Assembly: GCA_030410095.1 (NCBI GenBank)
Contig: JAUFRC010000001.1
Coordinates: 2,844,501 to 2,908,500, forward strand
Direction of reading: 5' to 3'
DNA: 64,000 nucleotides
From: Paracoccus cavernae
GTDB taxonomy: Bacteria; Pseudomonadota; Alphaproteobacteria; Rhodobacterales; Rhodobacteraceae
Shown here: positions 19,986 to 29,368 of the stretch, in pieces
How the letters are laid out: each line of letters starts with the position of its first letter
How positions within the stretch are numbered: the stretch's first letter is position 1
Position numbers and translations under genes: made by a program
Notes under the pieces: generated by a model
The model's input: the letters and a program-made list of their open reading frames with translations, nothing else
Database searches by the model: none
Told to the model about the DNA's origin: nothing

Positions 19986-20752
19986 GCGCGTTCCCCGCCC
20001 AGAACGCGGAGCGGCTGAAAGATCGGCCCGTCTCCGGTTTGCGCGAAATGGCCCGAAATTCCGAAGCTTCGGGCGAGGTTTTGCGCCGAGAGAACCGCCT
20101 CGGGCGCGCCGTCGGCCACGATCCGGCCTTGATCGAGCAGGATCAGCCGCGTGCAATGCCTTACCGCCAGTCCGAGATCATGGAGCGAGGCGATCACGCA
20201 GCGCCCTTCGTCGGCGAGGCTGCGGAAAAGCTGCATCGCGCCGATCTGATGGGCGGGATCAAGCCCCGCGATCGGCTCGTCGGCCAGCAAAAGCGGCGTA
20301 TCCTGTGCCAGCATCCGCGCCAGAAGCACGCGGGTCAGCTCGCCGCCCGAAAGCTCGGTCACGGGACGGTGGCGCAGGGTGCCGAGGCCGAGACGCGCGA
20401 TGGCGGCCTCGATCCGCGCGCGGCCCGAGGGGCGGCCTTCGTCGAAATGGGGGATGCGGCCAAGGGCCACGAGCGCCTCGACCGGCATCGACCAGACCGC
20501 ATCGCGGCCCTGCGGCATCCATGCGGCAAGCTGCGCGCGTTTGGCGGCGGGCAAAGCGGCAAGGCTCGCGCGTCCCGAAGCGGGGATCAGGCCGAGGGCG
20601 GCGCGCAAAAGCGTGGTCTTGCCCGCGCCGTTCGGCCCGATCAGCCCGATGAATTCGCCGGATCCGGCGCTCAGGCTCGCGCCGTCCACGACGGTGTTTT
20701 GGCCGCGTTTGACCGTGAGCTGGTCGAGGATGAGTGGCGCGGCGCCGGTCAT
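19982..20752 (-). CDS. btuD: Cobalamin-type ABC transporter ATPase (BtuD-like)
   Basis: An intact 256-residue ATPase of the FecE/BtuD class. Walker A GPNGAGKT is near residue 39, the Q-loop in AWMPQGRDAVWSMPV, the signature ELSGGELTRVLLARML is a shortened form normal for this class, Walker B LLADEPIAGLDPAH and switch ASLHDLGLAVRHC. It overlaps the permease stop by ATGA and the cbiZ start by ATGA. By itself it could serve a siderophore importer; the adjacent CbiZ argues for corrinoids. Confidence 0.88.
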   Translation of the reverse strand: MTGAAPLILDQLTVKRGQNTVVDGASLSAGSGEFIGLIGPNGAGKTTLLRAALGLIPASGRASLAALPAAKRAQLAAWMPQGRDAVWSMPVEALVALGRIPHFDEGRPSGRARIEAAIARLGLGTLRHRPVTELSGGELTRVLLARMLAQDTPLLLADEPIAGLDPAHQIGAMQLFRSLADEGRCVIASLHDLGLAVRHCTRLILLDQGRIVADGAPEAVLSAQNLARSFGISGHFAQTGDGPIFQPLRVLGGERA

Positions 20753-21755
20753 TGCCCGCTCCTTTGCCGCCAGATCATGCGCAAGAAGACCGGCGCGCCG
20801 ATCAGCGCCATGACGACGCCCAGTTTCAGGTCGCGCGCGGGCAGGATCAGCCGCACCGCGATATCGGCGGCCAGCACCATCGCCGCCCCGCCAAGGGCCG
20901 AGGCCGCCAGCAGCGCCGCCGGACGTGCCCCCACCGCGCGGCGCAAAAGATGCGGCACCACCAGCCCGACAAAGCCGATCGCCCCCGCAACCGCCGTCGC
21001 CGCGCCGACCGAGGCCGCGACACCGATCACCAGCCGCAGCCGCAGCCGGTTGAGGTCGATCCCCATCGATGCCGCGGCATCCTCGCCCAAAGTCAGCGCA
21101 TCGAGGCCGCGCCGCGTCGAGGCGATCAGCCACCAGCCGCACGCCATGAAGGGCGCGGCAATCGCGACATGGAGCCACGAGCGGTCGGCGAGCGAGCCCA
21201 TCATCCAGAAAATGATCTCGTTCGCGGCATAGGGATTGGGCGACAGGTTCAGCACCAGCGAGGTCAAAGCCCCGCCAGTGCCGAGATCGCGATTCCGGCA
21301 AGGATCAGCGCCAGGGATTGCCCGCCGGCCTGCGTGCCCTTGCTGCCCGCCAGCATCAATATGATCGCGACCGAGACCACCGCGCCCGCCAGCGCCGCCA
21401 AAGGCAGGGCCAGCACAAAACTTGCGGCAAAGCCGGTCTGCAAGGCGACGACCGCGCCGAGCGCCGCCGATGAGGACACCCCGATCAGCCCCGGTTCGGC
21501 GAGCGGATTGCGCAGATAGCCCTGCATCGCCGCGCCCGACAGGCCGAGCGAGACCCCGATCATCAGCCCCAGTACCGCGCGCGGCAGGCGGATTTCGCGC
21601 ATGACCATGCCGAGCGGGCTGTCGCCTGCCGCCAGCGCGGCGAGGCTTTCCGCCAGACCGGCCTTTGCGGGTCCGATCAGGGTCGAGGCGGCAAAAAGCG
21701 CCGCGACCAGCAGCGTCAGCGCGATCAAAAGGGGGCGCAGCGTCTTGGTTTTCAT
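20749..21755 (-). CDS. btuC: Cobalamin-type ABC transporter permease (BtuC/FecCD, frame break)
   Basis: A FecCD-family permease expected to have ten membrane helices. Landmarks are REIRLPRAVLGLMIGVSLG with the following SGAAMQGYLRNPLAEPGLIG, both strong family signatures, then FWMMGSLADRSW and GAIGFVGLVVPHLLRRAVG near the coupling loop. The frame breaks near 21267. Adding a G to GCGGGGCTTTG joins AISALAG to ALTSLVLNLSPNPYAANEI. Corrected length is about 335 residues. The start ATG 21755 overlaps the stop of the binding-protein gene. Confidence 0.88.
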
Positions 21756-22590
21756 GGCAGCCGCGCCAGTTCCGCGGCGGCGCGGGTGATCTGGGGCAGG
21801 CCGCAGATCCAGTCGCGGTCGGGGATTGCGATGCGGCTGGCGCCGAGACGGGCCAGCGCCGGATGATCGAGGATTTCCTCGGCGCGCGAGGGGTTGTCGT
21901 AGCGCGTGCCGGTCACGACGACGCCTGGCGCGGCCATGACCAGCGCCTCCAGTGCCAAAGGCCCGCCGTAATGCAGGCCGAGCCGGTCGGGTACGAGCTC
22001 CAGCCCGGCCTTGCGCATGACATCGCCCGACAGGGTTTCGCGGCCGACGCTATAGCCGTTGGCGTCATAGCTCGCGCCAAGACGCCGCGCGGGAGGCGTG
22101 ATCGCGGCCAGATCGGCGGTAAAGCTGTCGTTCACGGCTCGGGCTTCCGCCTCGCGGCCCAAAAGTGCGCCCATGACGGCGATGCCCGCGCTGATCTCGG
22201 ACAGCGAATTGGCGGGCGGCAGGGTCTCGACGCGGATTCCCAGCCGCCGCAGCATCTCGGTGCTCGAGCGTGCGGTATAGCTGCCTGCAAGCACGAGATC
22301 GGGCTTGAGCAGGTAAATCTCTTCGGCGTGCGCATGGTTGAGCGGATAGCCCCGCGCCTGATCGGCCATGAGCGAGACCAGCGGATCGGCCGACAGCGCC
22401 GAGACGGAGACCAGCTGCCCGGGGCCGGCCAGCAGCATGGCGAGCTGATCGGTGCACAGGTTCATCGACACGACCCGCTTGGGGGCGGGGACCTCGGGTG
22501 CGGTTTGTGCCACCGCGGGGCCTGCCGGAAGCAGGGCCGCGGCCGCTCGAAAAGGCCGGCCGCCAGCGCGGCAGGCAGCTTGTCCGCCAT
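21752..22590 (-). CDS. btuF: Cobalamin-type periplasmic binding protein (BtuF-like, frame break in signal peptide)
   Basis: A class III binding protein (BtuF/FepB fold). The mature region shows KRVVSMNLCTDQLAMLLAGP, the ADPLVSLM and HAEEIYLLKPDLVLAGSY segments of the N-lobe, and a C-lobe ending in DWICGLPQITRAAAELARLP. The first 35 codons are unclear. From ATG 22590 the frame reads MADKLPAALAAGL, and one missing T in the TTTT run near 22549 would continue as AAAALLPAGPAVAQT, a convincing signal peptide. An unbroken alternative start further upstream gives an implausible N-terminus. It is the first gene of the btuFCD-cbiZ operon. I found no cobalamin riboswitch in front of it. Confidence 0.78.
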
Positions 22591-22895
22591 CCATGCGCGG
22601 ATGGGGGCAATGAGGGGTGATCCGGCCAGTTCCGCCTCCCGTTTCAGGGTTCCGAGCCAGATAGAGGCCCGCGCCGCTTGCTGTCAATCAAGCGGGCAGT
22701 CGCGTACCGGTTCCGGCCCGCCCTTTGCCGCCGGCCCGTCTGCCGCCGCGTTCGTGTCGCGTGATGGGGAACCGTGCCCCTGAAGAAGGGTTGGGGCGGG
22801 GGTTGGGGCCGGGAATGCGCGGCAGGGACGAAAATCCGATTGCAGACATCCGCTCCGGCGCAGATTAAAGGTGCAAAATCACAGGAGGTCCGGAC

Positions 22896-24678
22896 ATGGC
22901 CGTCGAAGCAATGGGGACGATGATCGGACCGATCGTGACGCTGATGGGCGCGGCCGTGATTGCGGTGCCGCTGTTCCGCCGGCTCGGGCTCGGCTCGGTT
23001 CTGGGCTATTTCGCGGCCGGCATGCTGGTCGGGCCTTCGGTTCTCGGCGTTTTCAGCGATCCCGCCGCGATCCTGCACTTTTCCGAACTCGGCGTGGTGA
23101 TGTTTCTCTTCATCATCGGGCTTGAGCTGCGCCCGCCGAAGCTTTGGGCGATGCGCGGGCAGATCTTCGGGCTGGGGCTGGCGCAGGTCTTCGGCTGTAT
23201 CGCGCTGCTCACTTTCGCCTCGATGATGCTCTTCGACCTGACGCCGGCACAAGCTTTCGTGGCGGGGTCGGGGTTCGTCATGTCTTCGACCGCGGTGATC
23301 ATGTCGATGCTGCAGGAGCGCGGAGAGCTGGCGAGCGCCGAGGGGCAAAAGAATGTCTCGATCCTGCTCTTCGAGGATCTGATGATCGTGCCCCTGCTGG
23401 CGATCGTGGCCTTTTTGTCGCCGCTCGATCATGGCGGCGGCGGCATTCAGGCCGCGTTGGTCAGCATCGGCGCGCTGGTTTTGCTGGTGCTTGCTGGACG
23501 CTATCTGCTCGATCCGTTCTTCGCGCTGATCGCCCGCGCCCGAACCCGCGAGGTGCTGAGCGCAGGGGCGCTTCTGGTCGTGCTCGGCTCGGCGCTGCTG
23601 ATGGAAGGGGCGGGGCTGTCGATGGCGATGGGCTCGTTCATCGCGGGGGTGATGCTGTCGGGGTCGAGCTACCGCCACCAGATCGAAAGCGATATCGAGC
23701 CCTTCCGCGGCCTGCTGATGGGGCTGTTTTTCTGGCCGTCGGCATGTCGCTCGATCTGCATGTCGTTCTGGCGGAATGGCGGCTTTTGCTGGCGATGCTG
23801 GCGGTTTTCGTCGCCGTCAAAGCCCTTGGCATCTATGCGGTGGCGCGGGCTTTCGGCGCGGGCAACCTGACCGCGCTGCGCCGGACCTCGATCTTCGCGC
23901 AGGGCGGCGAATTCGCCTTTGTCCTCTATTCGGCGGCAGCGGGCGGCGGGGTCATTTCGGGGCGCGAGAACGCGATCCTGTCCACGGTCATCATCCTGTC
24001 GATGGCGCTGACGCCGCTGATCCTGATTTTCGCCGACCGGCTGCTGACCGTCGAGAAATCGCTCGAAGGGGTCGATCCGGCAATGGGTCTCAAGGGGCAG
24101 GTGCTGATGATCGGCTTCGGGCGTTTCGGCCAGATCGCCTCGCAGGTGCTGCTGCTACGCGGAATCGAGGTCTCGATCATCGAAAGCAGCCCCGACCGCA
24201 TTCGCGAGGCCGAAAGGTTCGGCTTCAAGATCTATTACGGCGACGGCACGCGCCTCGATATTCTGCACCATTCCGGCGCGGCCGATGCCGAGGTCATCAT
24301 GATCTGCACCGACGACCGCCGCGCCACCTCGCATATCGCCGAGCTTATCCTTGCCGAATTTCCGATGGCCAAGGTTCTGGTGCGCTCCTACGACCGCTCG
24401 CATACGCTGGAGCTGCGCCGGATGGGCGTCGATTACGACATCCGCGAAACGGTGGAATCGGCCTATCTCATGGGCGGCGAGGGGCTGCGAGCGCTTGGTG
24501 CTGCCGAAGAGGATATCCGCGAGGGAATGGATGAAATCCGCACCCGCGACGAAGAACGGCTCGCCTTGCAGGAGCAGGGCATTAACCAGCCGTTGAAGGA
24601 CGCGCTTGACAAAGGCGTGACACCTGAACCTTTGTCTCGGGTCCGGCGCATGATTGATCACAAGGAAAAACAGACTGA
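22896..24678 (+). CDS. Monovalent cation:proton antiporter-2, KefB/KefC-like (two frame breaks)
   Basis: A CPA2-family antiporter with a TrkA-N regulatory domain. About 12 membrane spans cover roughly residues 5-390. The N-terminal signature is LGYFAAGMLVGPSVLG, with SELGVVMFLFIIGLELRP and SGFVMSSTAVIMSML following. A Rossmann domain begins at KGQVLMIGFGRFGQIASQVL and binds NAD(H) to control K+ efflux. The frame breaks near 23731, where one T restores LFFLAVGMSLDLHVV. It breaks again at the AAAAA run near 24666, where one A gives KEKTD followed by a TGA that overlaps the next ATG. Without the second correction the frame would run through the next gene. Length is about 594 residues. The overlap with an FMN reductase gene recalls the Kef/KefF pairing in E. 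coli. Confidence 0.87.
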
Positions 24679-25222
24679 TGACGACGATTTTGGGTCTTGC
24701 GGGCAGCCTGCGCCGCGCCTCCTACAACCGTGGCCTCTTGCGTGCGGCGGCCGAGGTGGCTCCGGCGGGGATCACGATCGAGCTGGGCTCGATCGACGAC
24801 GTGCCGCTTTACAACGGCGATCTCGAAGATGCCGAGGGGCTGCCTGCTTCGGTCCAGCGCCTGCAGGGCCAGCTGCGCGATGCCGATGCGCTGCTGCTGG
24901 TGACGCCGGAATATAACGGCGGCATTCCGGGGTCTTCAAGAATGCGATCGACTGGATGTCGCGCGGCGAGGGTCTGGCCCATTTCCGCGAGAAACCCGTG
25001 GCTGTGATCGGTGCGTCTCCGGGCGGGTTCGGCACGATCTTGTCGCAAAACCACTGGAACCAGGTGCTGCGCCGCCTCAATACCCAGCCGTGGTTCGGTG
25101 GCCAGGTCATGGTCTCGCGCGCGGGCACCCATTTCGACGCCGAGCGCAATCTGGTCTCCGAGGATCTGCGCGTCCAGCTCGCGACTTTCCTCGACGGTTT
25201 CGCGGCCAGCTACCGCAAATAA
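24678..25222 (+). CDS. NADPH-dependent FMN reductase family protein (frame break)
   Basis: A small flavodoxin-fold oxidoreductase, about 181 residues. Landmarks are the N-terminal FMN phosphate loop GLAGSLRRASYNRGLLRA, then LLLVTPEYNGGIPGVFKNA, WMSRGEGLAHFREKPVAVIG and SPGGFGTILSQNHWNQVLR. The frame breaks near 24930; one G in CCGGGGTC restores IPGVFKNAIDW. It follows the KefB-like gene with overlapping TGATG, so it is probably cotranscribed and may be an ancillary subunit like KefF/KefG or an azo/quinone reductase that limits electrophile stress. Confidence 0.87.
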
Positions 25223-25340
25223 GGCGGCGGGGTTTCGCGCCTTCGGCCCCGCAATCCGTGCGGGCCGGAGGCTGCGGCGCGGCAGCCCTTTCACGCGGCG
25301 CTTCGGAGGCCTATCTTCGGGACAGGCAAAGGAGAGCACC

Positions 25341-26277
25341 ATGAGCTGGAATCCCGCACTGACCCTGGTTGCCCCGACGATATCGGGGTCGATCGATCGA
25401 GACCCTGATCATCCCGCGCACCCGCGACATCGGCGCTTTCGAGGTCAAGCGCGCCTTGCCCGCTCCCAAACGCCAGATGGTCGGCCCCTTCATCTTCTTC
25501 GACGAGGCGGGGCCTGCCGAATATCTGACCGGACAGGGCATCGACATCTGCCCCCATCCCCATATCGGGCTGGGCACGGTCACTTATCTTTACCGCGGCG
25601 ATTTCCACCACCGCGACAGCATCGGCACCGATCAGGTCATTCTGCCAGGTGCATTGAACTGGATGGTCGCAGGCAAGGGCGTGACCCATTCCGAGCGCAC
25701 CTCGGAAGAGGGGCGCGCGGGGCCGCATAGCCTGTTCGGCGTCCAGACCTGGATCGCTCTGCCCGAGAGCCACGAGGATATGAACCCGACCTTCGAGCAT
25801 CACGCCAAAGAGGCCCTGCCCGAGATCACCGACAAAGGCATCCGCGCCAAGCTGCTTCTGGGCGATGCCTACGGCAAATCCGCCCCCGCGACGCTGTATT
25901 CGGAAACCTTCTATCTCGACGTCGTGCTCGAGGCGAACACGCGTTTTCCGCTGCCCGACAATCACGAGGATCGCGGGCTTTATATCGTTCAGGGTTCGGT
26001 CACGGTCGCGGGCCAGCTGTTCGAGGCGGGACGGATGATGGTTTTCCGTCCGGGCGACCACATCACCATTGCGGCGGGCGAACAGGGCGCGCGGCTGATG
26101 GCGCTTGGCGGGGCGACGCTGAACGGGCCGCGCTATATCTGGTGGAACTTCGTCGCCTCGACGCGCGACCGGATCGAACATGCGAAGGAAGAGTGGCGCG
26201 CCGCCAATTGGGGGCAGGGCCAGTTCGACCTGCCCGTCGGCGACGACAAGGTCTATGTGCCTTTGCCCGAAAGATAA
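25341..26277 (+). CDS. Pirin family protein 1 (two frame breaks near the N-terminus)
   Basis: A pirin-type double cupin, about 312 residues. The metal-binding cupin motif is in DICPHPHIGLGTVTYLYRGDFHHRDS and the pirin C-terminal cupin contains LPDNHEDRGLYIVQGSV. Bacterial pirins may oxidise flavonoids such as quercetin or modulate other enzymes. Start ATG 25341 follows GGAGAG and reads MSWNPALTPGCPDDIG after adding one base near 25365. A second missing base near 25394 leads into IETLIIPRTRDIGAFEVKRA. The first ~15 residues are therefore inferred. A second pirin gene follows 201 bases downstream. Confidence 0.85.
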
Positions 26278-26478
26278 AAACATCGGGCGATCGGGCTGTG
26301 GCGGCCGGAATGCCTCCCCGCAAGGCCGTGCCGGACGCTGAGGTCGCGCTTGCATCTGTGCGGATTCCGGAAAGCAGTGTTCGGCTTAAGCGAACACTCA
26401 AGGCGTTGTCGGATCGCCGCCGCATCTCCATCTTGTGATCAACAACGGCATTGATGCCGCATGAATCCGGAGAGTGAG

Positions 26479-27338
26479 ATGAGAAAGATCCTGTCGACCA
26501 AATCTGCACCGCGTGGCCATTGGGTTGGCGACGGTTTTCCCGTCCGTTCGCTTCTGTCGGACATGGAGGGGCTGAACGAGTTTTCGCCCTTTCTGCTGCT
26601 CGACTATGCCGGTCCCGAGAAATTCGGCCCCGCCAAACGTCCGCGCGGCGTTGACGTCCATCCGCACAAAGGTTTCGAGACCGTCACCATCGTCTATCAG
26701 GGCGAAGTCGAGCACGGCGATTCCACCGGTCAGGGCGGCGTGATCCGCGAGGGCGACGTGCAGTGGATGACGGCGGCAGACGGGATCCTGCACAAGGAGT
26801 TCCACAGCCACGACTTCACCAAAAGGGTGGCACGCTGGAAATGGTCCAGCTTTGGGTCAACCTTCCGGCCAAGCACAAATCGGCGAAGCCGGGTTACCAG
26901 AGTATCGGTTCGGGCGACATTCCGGTGGTCGATCTGCCTGATGGCGCGGGCCGCGTGCGGGTGATTGCAGGCAGTTTCGACGGTGTCAAAGGTCCGGCCA
27001 AGACCTTCACACCTGTTGAGGTCTGGGACCTGCGCCTCAAGAGCGGCGCGTCGCTGACGCTGGACCCCAAGGCCGGTTTCAACGTCACCGTCGTCGTGCT
27101 CGAGGGCGAGGTCGTGCTGAACGGCGAGAAAGAGCTGAAAGGTGCGGCGCGCGCCCAGCTTTCGCCCGACGGTGGCGCTTTCAACCTCAAGGCGGGCTCG
27201 GATGCCAAGATCCTGATCCTCGCCGGCGAGCCGATCGACGAGCCGGTGGTGGCTTACGGTCCCTTCGTCATGAATACGCAAACCGAAATCCGTCAGGCGA
27301 TGAAGGATTTCAATTCAGGCAAGTTCGGCCGCCTCTGA
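26479..27338 (+). CDS. Pirin family protein 2 (frame break)
   Basis: A second pirin-like double cupin of about 287 residues. It has the N-terminal VHPHKGFETVTIVYQGEVEH with metal-binding histidines, FSPFLLLDYAGPEKF before it, and a C-terminal cupin with TVVVLEGEVVLNGEKEL. The start ATG 26479 follows GGAGAGTGAG. The frame breaks near 26822 in AAAAGGG; one added base joins HDFTK to GGTLEMVQLWVNLPA. It resembles YhaK/YhhW-type pirins more than pirin 1, so the pair is not a simple recent duplication. It ends before a strong terminator. Confidence 0.86.
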
Positions 27339-27396
27339 TCGCGGCCCTGCCTTAACCATTGGTCCGGCTGCGGGCCTCCACGCGTGCTCCACAACT

Positions 27397-27438
27397 GCCG
27401 CCATGTCCCGGGACCCGTTCCCGGCATGGCGGCTTTTT
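27397..27438 (+). terminator. Rho-independent terminator after pirin 2
   Basis: GCCGCCATG and CATGGCGGC form a 9-bp perfect stem, extended inward by CCCGGGA/TTCCCGG, followed by five T. It closes the antiporter/reductase/pirin stretch. Confidence 0.9.
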
Positions 27439-27520
27439 CGTCGCGCTTTATGCACGAAACCAAGATGCACCCTCAAGAAATCCGGCGGAGTTGTTATTCT
27501 TTTGTAAGGCGACAGGGAAA

Positions 27521-27556
27521 TTATCTTTGTGCGATATATACAATGTTTTCAGATAA
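27521..27556. promoter_or_regulatory. Candidate operator upstream of the DUF1537 kinase gene
   Basis: An AT-rich island in otherwise GC-rich DNA carries TTATCT (27521-27526) and AGATAA (27551-27556), a perfect inverted repeat. Within it lie TTGT (27527) and ACAA (27540). TTGT/ACAA arms are typical of FadR-subfamily GntR operators, and such a regulator is encoded downstream. The same stretch contains TATATACAAT, which could serve as a -10 region. It lies 34 bases before the kinase start. Confidence 0.4.
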
Positions 27557-27589
27557 CCCTATTCTCGTTGAACCCGTCCTTGGCCCCGG

Positions 27590-28642
27590 ATGAACATCTT
27601 GCCTTACATTTCGGATGACAAATCGACCAAGCTTGCCGTCATCGCCGACGACCTGACGGGAGCGCTTGATTCCACGGCACCTTTCGCCGGCCGCGGCCTC
27701 GTGGTCGAGGTCGCGCTGACCGCCGAAGCCGCGCCCGAAGTGGCCGCCAGCGGGGCCGATATCATCGTGATCAACACCGCCTCGCGCGAATTGAGCGCCG
27801 AGGCCGCCCATGATGCCGTCGCCCGCGCCGCCAGTGCCATTCCGGCCGGTCTGCGCCTGTTCAAAAAGGTCGACTCACGCCTCAAGGGTCATGTCGTTCC
27901 CGAGATTTCCGCGCTGACCTTTACCCATGCTTTGGCCGCCCCGCGATTCCGGCTTTCGGGCGCATCGTGCGCTGCGGAATGATGACGGGATTCGGCGTCG
28001 ACCGCCCGATCTCGGTCGTCGCGGCGCTGGGACCGCATGCGGCGCGGGCCGATATTCCCGATACCAATACCGATGTGGAAATGCGCGCCGCTCTGGTTGC
28101 CTCGCATGCCGAATTGCTGATCGGCGCCCGCGGGCTGGCCGAGGCGCTGGCGCTGCAGATGACCGGCAGGCCCAAGGCCGAGCTGGTCGGGCTGAGCGGG
28201 CCGGACGGGGTGATGGTGATCGGTTCGCGCGATCCGATCACGATGGCGCAGGTCGCGGCCTTGCGCGCGACGCGCAATCCCCATTACCTGCCCGCGCCGA
28301 ATGGGGTTTTCTCGCCTGATCCGCGCGCGGGTCTGGTGCTGGTCCAGGCCTTGCCCGCCGAGCACGAAATCGCGGGTGCCGAGGTTGCGGCCAATCTGGC
28401 GCGTGGCCTGCATCCGGCCATGACGGAGCGTTGCGGCACCTTGTTTCTGACCGGCGGCGCCACCGCCGAGGCGGTTCTGTCGGCCATGGGCATCACGCGG
28501 ATGCGCCTTTTGGGGGAATGTCTTCCCGGTATTGCGGTCGCGACGGCCAAGGGTTTGACGATCGTGACGAAATCGGGGGATTTGGTGATGATGCGACCTT
28601 GTTGCAGATTGCCGCGATGATCGAGCAAGGGGGAAGGGATGA
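27590..28642 (+). CDS. DUF1537 four-carbon acid sugar kinase family protein (three frame breaks)
   Basis: A kinase of the DUF1537 family, whose characterised members phosphorylate D-threonate, L-threonate or D-erythronate at the 4-position. The N-terminal domain begins LAVIADDLTGALDSTAPFA with the conserved DDxTG, then LFKKVDSRLKGHVVPEI with the conserved KxDSxxxG. The C-terminal nucleotide-binding domain includes LFLTGGATAEAVLSAMGI and the closing TKSGGFGDDATL (glycine-rich, family hallmark). Breaks near 27944 (CCCC), 28576 (GGGG) and 28632 (GGGGG) are each fixed by one base. The last fix gives a TGA that overlaps the GntR start. Corrected length is about 351 residues, on the short side for the family. 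A PdxA2-like gene nearby supports the four-carbon acid pathway. Confidence 0.85.
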
Positions 28643-29364
28643 GTTTCGGTGTCGGAGGAGGGCGGAAGAGCCTTGCGGATCTGGTCTTCGAGCGCATGCA
28701 GCGCGCGATCAAATCCGGTGCATACGGCTCGGACGAGCGTTTGCCGACCGAGCACGAGCTGGCGGCCGAATTCGAGGTTTCGCGCCCCATCGTGCGCGAG
28801 GCTTTGCGGCGTCTGCGCGAGCAGGGGTTGATCTATTCGCGTCAGGGCGCGGGCAGTTTCGTGCGCTCGATCGGGCTCAAGCAGCCACTGGGGTTCGGAC
28901 AGCTCGAAAATGTCGCCGATCTGCTCAATTGCTACGAATTCCGCCTGACGATCGAGCCGGAGGCCACCGCTTTCGCCGCCGAACGCCATCGGCCAGAGAC
29001 GCTTTTGGCGGTCAGCGAGGCGCTCGAGCTGATGCGCGATGCGACCAACCGTTCGAGCCATCGCGAGGATGCCGATTTCCAGTTCCACCTGTCGATCGCG
29101 CTGGCGGCGGAGAACAGCTATTTTTCGACCGCGATGGAAGCACTGAAGGATCACATCGCCGTCGGCATGCGCTTTCACGGCGCTTCGGTCAAACGCGATG
29201 CCACCGGATTGGCCCGCGTTTTCGCCGAGCATAACGCGATTTTCGAAGCCATCCGCGACCGCAAATCCGATCTGGCACGCGAATTGATGCGCGACCACCT
29301 TTCCGGCTCGCGCGAGCGTCTGTTCGAGCGTCGCCGCCCCGACCCCGAGGCCGGAGCGGCCTGA
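28639..29364 (+). CDS. GntR-family transcription regulator, FadR subfamily
   Basis: An intact 241-residue regulator. The N-terminal winged helix-turn-helix (residues about 12-75) contains LVFERMQRAIKSG, the helix pair LPTEHELAAEFEVSRPIVREAL and the wing GAGSFV. The FCD ligand domain follows, with metal-binding-type residues in DADFQFHLSIALAAEN and EHNAIFEAIRDRKSDLA. It overlaps the kinase stop (ATGA), so the two are cotranscribed. It probably senses a sugar acid or a pathway intermediate and represses both divergent operons. Candidate operators are the AT-rich repeats at 27521-27556 and 33621-33748. Confidence 0.9.
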   Translation: MSFGVGGGRKSLADLVFERMQRAIKSGAYGSDERLPTEHELAAEFEVSRPIVREALRRLREQGLIYSRQGAGSFVRSIGLKQPLGFGQLENVADLLNCYEFRLTIEPEATAFAAERHRPETLLAVSEALELMRDATNRSSHREDADFQFHLSIALAAENSYFSTAMEALKDHIAVGMRFHGASVKRDATGLARVFAEHNAIFEAIRDRKSDLARELMRDHLSGSRERLFERRRPDPEAGAA

Positions 29365-29368
29365 GGGA

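Noticed and set aside
22590..22895. A possible cobalamin riboswitch before btuF
   Set aside because: Both strands were read for the B12 box and the GGTGAGAAGCCGG-like core. Only scattered GC-rich hairpins such as CCCGCTTG...CAAGCGG were found, unlike the clear element at 43655.
23144..24916. An antiporter frame running 240 bases into the flavin reductase gene
   Set aside because: One missing A in the AAAAA run near 24666 explains it; with that base the frame stops in a TGATG overlap with the next start.
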